A stretch of DNA of 64,000 bases from CAMDPA01 sp965223035 (GTDB lineage Bacteria; Pseudomonadota; Alphaproteobacteria; Rhizobiales; Hyphomicrobiaceae), in contig OZ244980.1 of assembly GCA_965223035.1 (NCBI GenBank), positions 186,001 through 250,000 of the forward strand. Direction: 5' to 3'. Made by a program: the position numbers and the translations under genes. Each line of letters begins with the position of its first letter. Within the stretch, counting starts at the first letter, position 1. Shown here piece after piece: positions 17,153 to 25,422 of the stretch. Below the pieces are notes generated by a model. That model did not search any database and was not told the origin of the DNA. It saw nothing but the letters and a program-made list of their open reading frames with translations.

Positions 17153-18907
17153 TCACGGACTTGCGGGCTGCTTGCGCAGCACGAAACGACCCAAACACAA
17201 GGCGTCCATCTCTGTGCGCATGAAGCAATCGACGGCCTGCTCCGGCGTGTCGACGATGGGCTCGTTCTCGTTGAAGCTGGTATTGAGAACCATGCCGATG
17301 CCGGTCTGGCGCTTGAAGGACTGGATCAGTCGGTAATAGGTCGCGTTGAATGTCGGATCGACGCTCTGCAGGCGCCCGGTTCCGTCCACATGGGTGATCG
17401 CCGGCAGGCGCTTGCGCCAATCGGGTTTGAGCTTCACAACATGCATCATAAAAGGGCTGTGGACGTCCTGGTCAAAGTAGGTGGCGACGTCCTCTTTGAG
17501 CACGCTCGGCGCAAACGGCCGAAAAGATTCGCGTCGCTTAATTTTCGCATTGATGATGTCCTTCATATTGGCGATGGCTGGGTTGGCAAGGATTGAACGG
17601 TTTCCCAAGGCGCGAGGACCCCACTCGCTGCGTCCTTGGTACCAGCCGGTAACGAGACCGCTGGCCAGCAGCTCCGCCGCTACGTCCGTCACCTCGTTCT
17701 CGTTTCGGCATTCCTGGACTGGCATTCCAGTCGCCTCAACGGCAGTCCGCAGCCGCTCATGGCTATATTGGGGGCCCCAGAAAGCATGCTTCATATGAAA
17801 CCGCTCGCTACGTCTCAGCACGCTGTGCCAGCAATGAAAGGCCGCGCCAATGCAGGTGCCATCGTCTGATGCGGCCGCTTGCAAGTAATGATTGCGGAAT
17901 GGTGTATCGCGCAAGATCCGCGCATTTGCGACGCCGTTGAGGGCACAGCCTCCCGCCATCACGAGGCGTTCGGTCGGCATCCTCGCGTGCACCTGCTGAA
18001 GGCAGTGAACGGCGGCTTGCTCGAATCGGACTTGCGCTGATCGTGCAATATCCTTCTCACGCTGGGTCAGTTCGCCACGGCCGGCCGGTTTACCTAGCAG
18101 CCTCTCCAATCGCGACGTATACATTCGCCCCATAATGGGGAAGCCGGTTTCGTCGAGTGCGCCGCTTTCGCCACCCTCATGCATGCCGAAGTAACCATCG
18201 GCCAGTCGGAACATGCCATCCTCCGGTAGCGCGACCAACTTCGCCATGACGTCACCGAAGGCGTCATCTCCGTAAGGCGCAAGGCCCATCACCTTGTATT
18301 CCTCGCCAAATTGGTCGAAGCCGATGAACTGGCAAAGCGCGGTGTAGAAAAAGCCGAGGCTATCCGGCAGATGTACGCGCCCCTCAATTTCGATGGTTGG
18401 TCCCTCGCACCGCGCAACCATTGCGCTCGCGAAATCGCCTGACGCATCATACGAAAAACCAGCGGTGAGGCTCTCAAAATTGGAGACGTAATAAGCACTG
18501 GCAATGTGAGCTAAATGATGCTCAACGTTGACGGTCTCAAAACGAGCAGTTGCCGGATCCTCTCCGACCGCTTGCGCTAGCCGGTCAATCATCCGCGTCG
18601 TGCTGCGAGAGCGACGCAGGTGTTCGACCACTGCCGGGACGCCCTTTTGCGGATTGCGGGCAACCCAGATCGCCTTCGCTTGGCGGTTGGCCGAGCTGTC
18701 CCGTGGGATGGCGATATAGTCGATATCCTTCAGCTTAAGGTTATTGTCGTCGAGCAGCCAGCGAATGGCGTTGGCTGGAAAACAAGACGTATGCTTCTTT
18801 CGATCGCCCAACCGTTCTTCTGCCACGGCGCCGACCAATTGACCGTCGAGGACAAGGCACGCTGCCGAATCGGCATGAAAGGCATTTAGGCCTAGAATAG
18901 CCGTCAT
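17153..18907 (-). CDS. NodU-type carbamoyltransferase
   Basis: This 584-residue enzyme would transfer a carbamoyl group from carbamoyl phosphate to a sugar hydroxyl. The N-terminal part has LGLNAFHADSAACLVLDG and GAVAEERLGDRKKHT, typical of the kinase-like domain of the NodU/HypF/CmcH family; VMAGGCALNGVANARIL lies mid-protein; and the C-terminal domain has YQGRSEWGPRALGNRSI and MVLNTSFNENEPIVDTPEQA. Its place among glycosyltransferases suggests carbamoylation of the exopolysaccharide or its lipid-linked unit. The length is normal for the family. Confidence 0.93.
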   Translation of the reverse strand: MTAILGLNAFHADSAACLVLDGQLVGAVAEERLGDRKKHTSCFPANAIRWLLDDNNLKLKDIDYIAIPRDSSANRQAKAIWVARNPQKGVPAVVEHLRRSRSTTRMIDRLAQAVGEDPATARFETVNVEHHLAHIASAYYVSNFESLTAGFSYDASGDFASAMVARCEGPTIEIEGRVHLPDSLGFFYTALCQFIGFDQFGEEYKVMGLAPYGDDAFGDVMAKLVALPEDGMFRLADGYFGMHEGGESGALDETGFPIMGRMYTSRLERLLGKPAGRGELTQREKDIARSAQVRFEQAAVHCLQQVHARMPTERLVMAGGCALNGVANARILRDTPFRNHYLQAAASDDGTCIGAAFHCWHSVLRRSERFHMKHAFWGPQYSHERLRTAVEATGMPVQECRNENEVTDVAAELLASGLVTGWYQGRSEWGPRALGNRSILANPAIANMKDIINAKIKRRESFRPFAPSVLKEDVATYFDQDVHSPFMMHVVKLKPDWRKRLPAITHVDGTGRLQSVDPTFNATYYRLIQSFKRQTGIGMVLNTSFNENEPIVDTPEQAVDCFMRTEMDALCLGRFVLRKQPASP

Positions 18908-19517
18908 TTGCTGCTCCGTGCTTGATGACCCGGTGCGCGTGCTCCGGAGGACATGAGATCATTTCCGCCTAAGGCGAGCCAGTCTTGCCGGCTCGCTGCC
19001 CAGCCCGGCCACCCGCAGAATCGGGCCATTGGGCAGCCGAGTGCGAAAGCGGGACGGTTCTAGAGCAACTGCCTTTAATCGGAATCGGAACGATCCCGAT
19101 GAAAGGCAGAAAGTTGCTCACCACTTTAACAGCGATCATCTTTGCGCCTTAAATCGGAACCGGCTTTGCGGTTCCGATTTAAGGTGCGATGGTCTGGCTA
19201 ACACCGGAGTGCTATAGAATTCGAATGTCCCGTATGGGCCGCCGCTTGATCGCTTAACCATCATCACGTGGTTTATGGATATCTTTGCAGAAGCCTTGCC
19301 GACGCATAAACAGAAGGCGCTGCGTATCACACACCACAGCTGCGCCCTTAACACTTCGGAGCGAGCTTAAATCCCTGTTGGTCCACCGCTTAGGCGTTAG
19401 TTGGGCCATGCAACTCCGCGGTTCTGAAAGAGCTTGCGGCCGCGGCTTCAAAACTGTTTTGCGGCCTGGTCGAAAACCGTGACGTTTTTCTATCTGCAGC
19501 CGATTTCTCCTGGCTTA
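18908..19517. other. Intergenic region containing a paired palindromic repeat
   Basis: Apart from the repeat at 19060-19197 there is a small hairpin (GCGAGCC at 18974 with GGCTCGC at 18990). The stretch 19198-19517 has short frames only, none of which I recognise. Confidence 0.5.
19060..19197. repeat. Paired palindromic repeat (GAGCAAC unit plus GATCATC unit)
   Basis: A GAGCAAC-arm palindrome (CTAGAGCAACTGCCTTTAAT ... GGCAGAAAGTTGCTC) is joined by a short linker (CACTTTAACAGC) to a GATCATC-arm palindrome ending GGTGCGATGGTCTGG. The distal CTAG has decayed to CTGG. Confidence 0.9.
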
Positions 19518-20735
19518 CTAATCGACGACAATGGTGCTCGGCCGGTCGCCGTTGCCATTGCACCAATTGTAGACATCGAGCATATCGGCTGCCGTGCCCG
19601 CCCAGGAGTAATGGCGGGCCATCCAGTCACGCCCGCGTGCTCCGAAAGCTGCGAGCACCTCTCGATCGTGACGCATGGCGTTGTCAAGTGCGGCCGCAAG
19701 TGGCTCTGCCCCGTGATCGATCCACCAACCGCAGCCATGGGTATCAAGGCCGCCCCAAGGCGCGCCTTTAGTACAAATCACCGGCGTGCCGGCGGCCAGT
19801 GACTCGGCGACGACCATGCCGAAATTCTCGTGCAGCGTCGGCAGGACGAACAGTTCCGCCTCGCGGTAGGCGGCGAGCTTCTCGGCGCCGAACAGTGGAC
19901 CATCGAACCCGACGTTGCTAAGGCCAAGCTCGCGCGCAAGTGCCTCAAGTTGTTGGACATGCCCCAGCTCCGATGGTCCGACGATCCGCAATCGCCAGTC
20001 GGAATGGTTCCCCGCCACGCGCTGCCACGCATGGAGCAGACGATCGATCCCTTTCTTGGGATGGATGCGCCCGAGGTGGAGCACGGTGCGATGGGTTGCG
20101 CCGCCATCAGTTGGACGTGGTGGCTCGGGCGGAATGTCGATGCCGTTGGGCACGACCGCGACGGGCGCCTTCAGCCCGTAAGCGCGGATATCCTCCACCT
20201 CCTGCTCGGAAGTGGCGTGATAGCAGGTGGCGTAAGCGAGCGCGCTCCGTTGCAGAAGCGCCCAGAAGGCCTGCTTCTTGCGCCGCGAGAATGCCAGCGC
20301 AGCTGCCCCCAGCATGCCGCGTGGCGCCACGACAAGCGGTACACCGTAGCGCCGGGCGGCCCAGCCGGGATAGACATTCGGCATCAGCCATAGCCCGTGG
20401 CTGTGCAGTACCGCACCCTCGGCAGCCGAGCGGTTGATTGCCGCGTTCAAGGCGCGTGATAATGCCAATCGGCGCAATACGGGGACCGTAGCGAAATTCT
20501 GGACAAACGCGGCAGCTTCGCAACCGGAGGCTTTCTGTCCGGTCGGCAGCGGGCGGCCTACTTCATGGTCGGTGGCCACCGACAACACACGCGATCGAAC
20601 GCCCTGCCGACATATCGCCTCTGCTAACCGCGTCACCGAGTAAGCCGGGCCGGTAGCTTCGTCAGCGATCGAGGCGACGATGTGGGCGGCGTTCAAGGGT
20701 TTGCAGCCGCAAGAATGGCTTTTTTCAGTTTGCAC
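19518..20735 (-). CDS. Family 4 glycosyltransferase
   Basis: The 405-residue protein is a GT-B glycosyltransferase. The N-terminal domain has the glycine-poor opening HIVASIADEATGPAYSVTRL; the C-terminal domain has VLHLGRIHPKKGIDRLLHAW and the E-x7-E motif region HENFGMVVAESLAAGTPVIC. It most likely adds one sugar of the repeat unit on the cytoplasmic face; donor and acceptor are not readable. An ATG before residue 10 would be an alternative start. Confidence 0.92.
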   Translation of the reverse strand: MQTEKSHSCGCKPLNAAHIVASIADEATGPAYSVTRLAEAICRQGVRSRVLSVATDHEVGRPLPTGQKASGCEAAAFVQNFATVPVLRRLALSRALNAAINRSAAEGAVLHSHGLWLMPNVYPGWAARRYGVPLVVAPRGMLGAAALAFSRRKKQAFWALLQRSALAYATCYHATSEQEVEDIRAYGLKAPVAVVPNGIDIPPEPPRPTDGGATHRTVLHLGRIHPKKGIDRLLHAWQRVAGNHSDWRLRIVGPSELGHVQQLEALARELGLSNVGFDGPLFGAEKLAAYREAELFVLPTLHENFGMVVAESLAAGTPVICTKGAPWGGLDTHGCGWWIDHGAEPLAAALDNAMRHDREVLAAFGARGRDWMARHYSWAGTAADMLDVYNWCNGNGDRPSTIVVD

Positions 20736-20739
20736 GGCA

Positions 20740-20973
20740 AATCTGGCGTTTCCCCCAAATCGAGTCGAGGAAAGCCGCTATCCGATATGTATGCCGGCGC
20801 ATTAAGCTTCCTACCGTCCTGGACTCATCACCATTGTGCAGTTCCACTGCTATAAATGGACGGCTATTGCCAATTTTGCAATCGGCACCTTCGAGCGCGC
20901 ACAATGCACCTAAGCCGTGCTGCCAATGTTTTAAGGCGGCGTGGCGGGCGGTCAGCAGGCTGGTACAATGCAT
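20740..20973 (-). pseudogene. C-terminal remnant of an FkbM-type methyltransferase
   Basis: The frame reads EGADCKIGNSRPFIAVELHN, GDESRTVGSLMRRHTYRIAA, matching the typical end of FkbM methyltransferases, in which a hydrophobic strand with VE is followed by a helix and a GY/TYRI segment. The SAM-binding half is missing. It lies between an intact FkbM gene (21079) and a glycosyltransferase (19518). Confidence 0.4.
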
Positions 20974-21078
20974 GTTTGCTGCCTCCAGACTTCCCGTGGC
21001 TCGCGGCAGGTTAGCGGCTCACTTGCATAAGAAGCGGTACCAATGTTTCGAGCACGTGCAGCCGCGTCAGCCGGTAAA

Positions 21079-21849
21079 TTATTTTTTCGCCATGAAAAAG
21101 ACATTCGATCTTTGGCAAGCGACAGGACGATAACCGAAGGTGAGACAGTACTCAGCGACCTCGTGTTGCCCGATGTATTCAGCTTTGACGTCGTGGATCT
21201 CGATGACGATCAATCGCGGCCTGTACCTTTCGAGCCCGACTGATCTGAGCGCGCTGAAATCGTGTTGCTCAACATCGATTGACAGAACATCGAACTCTTC
21301 GGGAGCATGGTTTTCAAACAGAACATCGCTGACAGGCCGGATGGGCAGTCGCTCAACGCGTTCGAGCTCATACTGATGTTCTGAAAGGTCGGCAACCGGC
21401 GATCCGTTGATATTGCTCAGTGCTCGATCATTGAAAATGTTGAACTCGACCTCTCCGCCACTGTCACCCACACATGCTCTGATGAACTTATCTCGAGGCC
21501 GCATCATGGCAAACTGGTCTGCAAATTCGGCATTTGCATCAATGCAAATCCCACTTAATCCCCGTAGATACAAAAGGTAAGTGTTGGAACGCCGGAGAGG
21601 AAAGTGACAGCCAACGTCGACGTAGAAGCCACGGGTCGGCCACGAGAGCAGCGATGCGATCAGTAAATCCTCCCCGGACTGGGCGTAGGATGTCACCCCG
21701 GCGGGATTCAGTAATCGTCGCGTTGATTCGGCTCCGACGTGTTTTGCAAACTGAGGCCAATGTAGCTGCTGCTTTAAGACGCTGAGGCGTGACATCCATT
21801 GCTCCCACGGTCGGCCTTTTTCGTGTTCTGCAAGCTCGCGTCGCGCCAT
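21079..21849 (-). CDS. FkbM-family methyltransferase
   Basis: The 256-residue protein has the complete FkbM pattern: TSYAQSGEDLLIASLL, GFYVDVGCHFPLRRSNTYLL (motif I with the SNT signature), GLSGICIDANAEF and FDVLSIDVEQHDFSAL. These enzymes O-methylate sugars or related groups using S-adenosylmethionine. It is inside the polysaccharide locus, so methylation of a sugar residue is the likely role. An upstream Arg/Glu-rich helix (residues 1-35) precedes the domain. Confidence 0.9.
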   Translation of the reverse strand: MARRELAEHEKGRPWEQWMSRLSVLKQQLHWPQFAKHVGAESTRRLLNPAGVTSYAQSGEDLLIASLLSWPTRGFYVDVGCHFPLRRSNTYLLYLRGLSGICIDANAEFADQFAMMRPRDKFIRACVGDSGGEVEFNIFNDRALSNINGSPVADLSEHQYELERVERLPIRPVSDVLFENHAPEEFDVLSIDVEQHDFSALRSVGLERYRPRLIVIEIHDVKAEYIGQHEVAEYCLTFGYRPVACQRSNVFFMAKK

Positions 21850-22334
21850 GAATTCAATGGGTGGATGCGCGGCGCCCGGTTCCGGAAGTATTCTGCGTTT
21901 TGAATGGATTTGGCGGCAACCACGCTCGAGCCATACCTGAGAGCCAAATCATTGTTTTGCGTACGCGGCGGCTTCCAAGTGCTTCCCGGGCATGCAGTCG
22001 AACCCGTCTTACGGTTTCATTCGCAGAATTGCCGCCGGTTAAGAGCCTGGGCCCACGCCTTTTCACGTACTAGATCATCGCGCGTTAAATCGGAACCGCA
22101 AAGCCGGTTCCGATTAAAGGTAGAAAGTTGCTCTAGCCCGGACATGGCTGGCGTAGTTCCGCCATGCAAAGAGGGGTGCGACGATTGGCAAAGGGCCGCG
22201 ATGACAATGCGCTGGCAGGCCAAACAATTCAGCTCGCTTTCGCGGTACAATGTCGTAAAACAGCTTTTGCAGTCCGAGCCGGTCGAGTTCACACGCCCAG
22301 ACGGGCATGTGGAAGCGTCCGATGGAAGGAATTG
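21850..22334. other. Intergenic region with one hybrid repeat
   Basis: Beyond the repeat at 22070-22136, I see no gene I can name. A minus-strand frame at 22114-22308 (ELDRLGLQKLFYDIVPRKRA) looks protein-like and could be another remnant, but I cannot assign it. Confidence 0.35.
22070..22136. repeat. Hybrid palindromic repeat
   Basis: The left end is CTAGATCATCGCGCGTTAAA (GATCATC type) and the right end is GGTAGAAAGTTGCTCTAG (GAGCAAC type), around CGGAACCGCAAAGCCGGTTC. Both ends keep CTAG. Confidence 0.9.
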
Positions 22335-23867
22335 TCAGTTGCAGTCGGGCGCACCCTTTGTTGATGCGGGTGCCACGGATCGCAAGGCCCGGCGTCCGGC
22401 TGCCGTGGCCAGGTCGGAGATTCTGGCCCGGTCATCGCGCGTGACCACAAAAACCAGCACGACCACGATCAGTAGGCACATCAAGCCGAAGGCGATGGCG
22501 AGCCTGGCCGGCAGCGTTTCGGTAAATACCACATCGGCGAACAAGAGTCCGGTGACGATCACGGTCAACAGTGAGAGCGGCACCATCCAGGTCCGGAAGA
22601 ATGGGGCGTCGAACTGTCTTGCAAGTGCTAGCGCGGACGCCAGCGCGGCGACAAGCATTCCGGCTGCTTGCGCCGCAAATAAACCGGCCAGTCCCTGGCT
22701 TGCAATCAAGACCCACGCGCAGGTTGCCAAGATCAGAGCCTGCAGCCCACCGATGGCGAACAAGGGCATGGAACGCCGAATAGCCAATAGCGCGCCAGTC
22801 AGCACGGTCAGCAGCATCATGGGGATAAACCCAGCCAAGGCCAGAACGCCAACGGACTGCGCCTGCTGATACGCACCTCCAAAGACAATGGCCACGGCAA
22901 CCGGCCAGATTGCCGCCAGAGGGATCGCGATGCACAGCGACAGGACCCAAATCGCCTTGAGCTGAAAAAGAGCCGGTTCCGGTCCATTGTCAGTGTCCAG
23001 TTTTGCAGCGAGATGGGATGTGATTGGGCCGGCCATCGCAACCGGAATCATGGATGCAACGCTGGTTAGCGACTGGGTCACCCGCAGCTCACCGAGTGCA
23101 GCCACGCCCGCGACTTGGCTGAGCAGCCCGCTGTTGAAAAACTCCACCGGTATCAGAAAAAGTCCAGACGCATATAACGGAAATCCCACCGAGAGCATGG
23201 CAGCCGCTTGCCGCGACGGCAGCATTAGACGGACACGCAGTCCGCGCAATGCCAACTCTCGCCACAACAGGACAGCCAGTGCGAGGGCTGCCAGCAGGCT
23301 CATCCCTGCGGCTCCCCAAACGGCCCCAATGGCGCCGAAGGCTAAGCCGCCGGACACTCCAAGCGTGGGAACAAGCAGCGATGTGATCGTTGTCAGGCGC
23401 GCATAAGGTGTGAAGGCGTTGAGCCCGGCAAAGGTTGAGTAACAGTATTGACTGGCGGCCTGGGAGACGAAGAAAACGGCACCGGCGACGACAAATGGCG
23501 CCAACTCGGGCGCGGCAAAAAGGTTGCTGGCGATCGTGTCGGCGAGAAGTAGGATAATGGCCGTTCCTGCTGCTGCAATGCCCAGGAAGATAGCCAGGCC
23601 TTCGCCGAGCAACGCCTCGACCTTTGCCTTCCCTTCTGGAAAATTGGTATTGGCGATATGAATGTGCAGACCCGCATCGGCCCCGACGCGGGCAAAGCCA
23701 TAAAATGTTTGGCTGGTTGATTGGGCAAGGGCATAGGCGCCGAGCCCGCGCTGATCAAGAATTCGGGCCAGTAACGTTATGGCCACGAGCCCCGCGCCGC
23801 GCTGCATTAAGCCGAGCGCGAGCATTGAAGCGGCATTGGCCACGAGTTGTCGATTGGAGGTTGTCAA
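22335..23867 (-). CDS. Wzx-like polysaccharide flippase
   Basis: The 510-residue protein is almost entirely hydrophobic, with about 12-14 membrane segments, and has the MATE/MOP-superfamily layout of O-antigen and exopolysaccharide flippases: N-terminal RQLVANAASMLALGLMQRGA, a mid-loop LRVTQSLTSVASMIPVAMAG and a long C-terminal hydrophobic half. It would move the lipid-linked repeat unit across the inner membrane. Only one such gene is in the window. Confidence 0.88.
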   Translation of the reverse strand: MTTSNRQLVANAASMLALGLMQRGAGLVAITLLARILDQRGLGAYALAQSTSQTFYGFARVGADAGLHIHIANTNFPEGKAKVEALLGEGLAIFLGIAAAGTAIILLLADTIASNLFAAPELAPFVVAGAVFFVSQAASQYCYSTFAGLNAFTPYARLTTITSLLVPTLGVSGGLAFGAIGAVWGAAGMSLLAALALAVLLWRELALRGLRVRLMLPSRQAAAMLSVGFPLYASGLFLIPVEFFNSGLLSQVAGVAALGELRVTQSLTSVASMIPVAMAGPITSHLAAKLDTDNGPEPALFQLKAIWVLSLCIAIPLAAIWPVAVAIVFGGAYQQAQSVGVLALAGFIPMMLLTVLTGALLAIRRSMPLFAIGGLQALILATCAWVLIASQGLAGLFAAQAAGMLVAALASALALARQFDAPFFRTWMVPLSLLTVIVTGLLFADVVFTETLPARLAIAFGLMCLLIVVVLVFVVTRDDRARISDLATAAGRRALRSVAPASTKGAPDCN

Positions 23868-24224
23868 GGCGAGGTTACGTTAAAGCGATCACGGTTTGGT
23901 ACGCACTGACCTTGTGTATTGACCGCCACAATGACGGTTGCGACGAAGCGGCGCCGCCCCGCGACGATGCTTGCAACAGCCCGCCCTGCGTTGAAATCAG
24001 AGGACTGCTTGCGCCTTGCTTCGCGGCCGATGAAGTTCGGGGTGAGCTTGCATTAGGCCAGTGAATATTTTCCGCGACGAAGCGAGATAGAGAATGCGGT
24101 AGGGCCTCTTCAATGGAAGCACGTGGCATCCAATCGATTTTTTGTCTGCCGTGATCTAATGCAAGTGGTGCCTGCTTTCAGCGGGCGCGGGTGAGCTACG
24201 GGCATTGCGCCTGTTGGTACCCGG
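23868..24224. other. Intergenic region, possible epimerase tail remnant
   Basis: A minus-strand frame at about 24050-24150 reads KIDWMPRASIEEALPHSLSR, which resembles the lGWxPxxsleeGlrxt ending of NDP-sugar epimerases and dehydratases. The match is short and its flanks are not similar, so I do not call a gene. Confidence 0.25.
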
Positions 24225-24339
24225 CTAGAGCAACCTGCCTTTAATCGGGATCGGAACGATCCCGATTAATGGCAGAAAGTTGCTCTACACTTTAACAGCG
24301 ATCATCTTTGCGGTTCCGATTTAAGGCGCGATGATCTAG
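24225..24339. repeat. Paired palindromic repeat with a deletion in the second unit
   Basis: The GAGCAAC unit is intact (CTAGAGCAACCTGCCTTTAA to AAAGTTGCTCTA). In the GATCATC unit the left arm and centre are missing: ATCATCTTTGCGG joins directly to TTCCGATTTAAGG. Other copies carry TTTGCG at both ends of the missing 24 bases, so the loss fits slippage between short direct repeats. The right CTAG supplies the stop of the gene at 24336. Confidence 0.9.
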
Positions 24340-25421
24340 CCAAGCCGTCGCGATCGATGAGCCCCTACGAGCTGGCGCTTCAAATGCCTGGCATACCCGA
24401 TGAAAGCATTCTTGGATGCGGTTGGGTCCAGCCTGCTCGACAGCGCTGTCGAAACTGCTCGTCCTAGCCGAACACCCCTTTGCCGATACCACTGGCTACG
24501 TTGCCTTGCTTCGTCCATTGGCGAGGTATGGCGGGCGGGTGCCGCGGCGGAAATGCCCTTATCGAGCGCCGCGAGCATCGTCCGCAGTCTGTGGTCGTAG
24601 GTATGACTCTCGAAAACCCAGTTCTGTCCTGCTTGAGCAATCGTTAGCCGTTCCGCGTCGTGCTGCAGATAGTGCGCTATCACCCTCTTGGCTTCTTCGG
24701 CGCCATCGTAAACGACGTAGTGGATACCTGCCTGCCCCAACTTGTCGAGACCGTTTCCGATCCGGTCGGTCACGAGCAGCGCGCCGCTCGCCAGCGCCTC
24801 AAAGAAGCGCATGTTGACGTCGCCGTTGATGCTCTTGTTCAAAACGATTTTCGCCGAGCTGTAGATCTCTCCCATTTCGTCAGGTGTGTATGCGCGCGAA
24901 TAATCGTTGGTCTCGAACGCGCTCAGAACTTCTTTGAGAACACCATGACGTTCGCTACCCGGAGCATCAAGCTTTCCGACAAAGGCGACGTCGATTTTTC
25001 TAGTCAGTCCTGGCTTGAAATGAACCGCTGGATCGCATGCGAGAGGCATCCAGTCGACATATGGGTGTCCGATAGCGTTGAATGCGTTACGATGGTCAGG
25101 TTGGGCGATGAAGACCTGATCAAGGTACCTGGAAAAGAGTATGCGTACATCAAGTGTGCGATGTGTGTCGATTAAGTAGCCGATTGTGGGGCATGGCAGC
25201 CGCACAAGCTTCTCGATGTCCCGCAGCCATGGATCGAAAATGAGAAGAGCATCCAGTTCGGCAAAGTCTGCAAGTTCGCTAAGATCGTCGTACGGAACGA
25301 CGCGATGCTTCTGCGCGACTGCCGCGCGCTCGAAGTACTCCGCAGTCGTCGCGGCATCTGCTGTGCGCGCAAGGCCGAGCATGAGGTAATCCCCAGCGCC
25401 TGGATAGCCTTTGGAGTCCAT
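24336..25421 (-). CDS. CgeB-like glycosyltransferase
   Basis: The 361-residue protein resembles the CgeB/DUF3880-type GT-B transferases: RYLDQVFIAQPDHRNAF, DWMPLACDPAVHFKPG, KIDVAFVGKLDAPGSERHGV, KIVLNKSINGDVNMRFFEAL and ASGALLVTDRIGNGLDKLG. It is the last gene of a tight minus-strand operon (28121-29125, 27006-28124, 25423-27009, this one). Its stop TAG is inside the CTAG at the edge of the palindromic repeat. The sugar and acceptor are unknown. Confidence 0.85.
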   Translation of the reverse strand: MDSKGYPGAGDYLMLGLARTADAATTAEYFERAAVAQKHRVVPYDDLSELADFAELDALLIFDPWLRDIEKLVRLPCPTIGYLIDTHRTLDVRILFSRYLDQVFIAQPDHRNAFNAIGHPYVDWMPLACDPAVHFKPGLTRKIDVAFVGKLDAPGSERHGVLKEVLSAFETNDYSRAYTPDEMGEIYSSAKIVLNKSINGDVNMRFFEALASGALLVTDRIGNGLDKLGQAGIHYVVYDGAEEAKRVIAHYLQHDAERLTIAQAGQNWVFESHTYDHRLRTMLAALDKGISAAAPARHTSPMDEARQRSQWYRQRGVRLGRAVSTALSSRLDPTASKNAFIGYARHLKRQLVGAHRSRRLG

Positions 25422-25422
25422 A

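Noticed and set aside
23875..24129. Possible NDP-sugar epimerase C-terminus
   Set aside because: Only about 25 residues look similar and the flanks do not; noted as an intergenic observation only.
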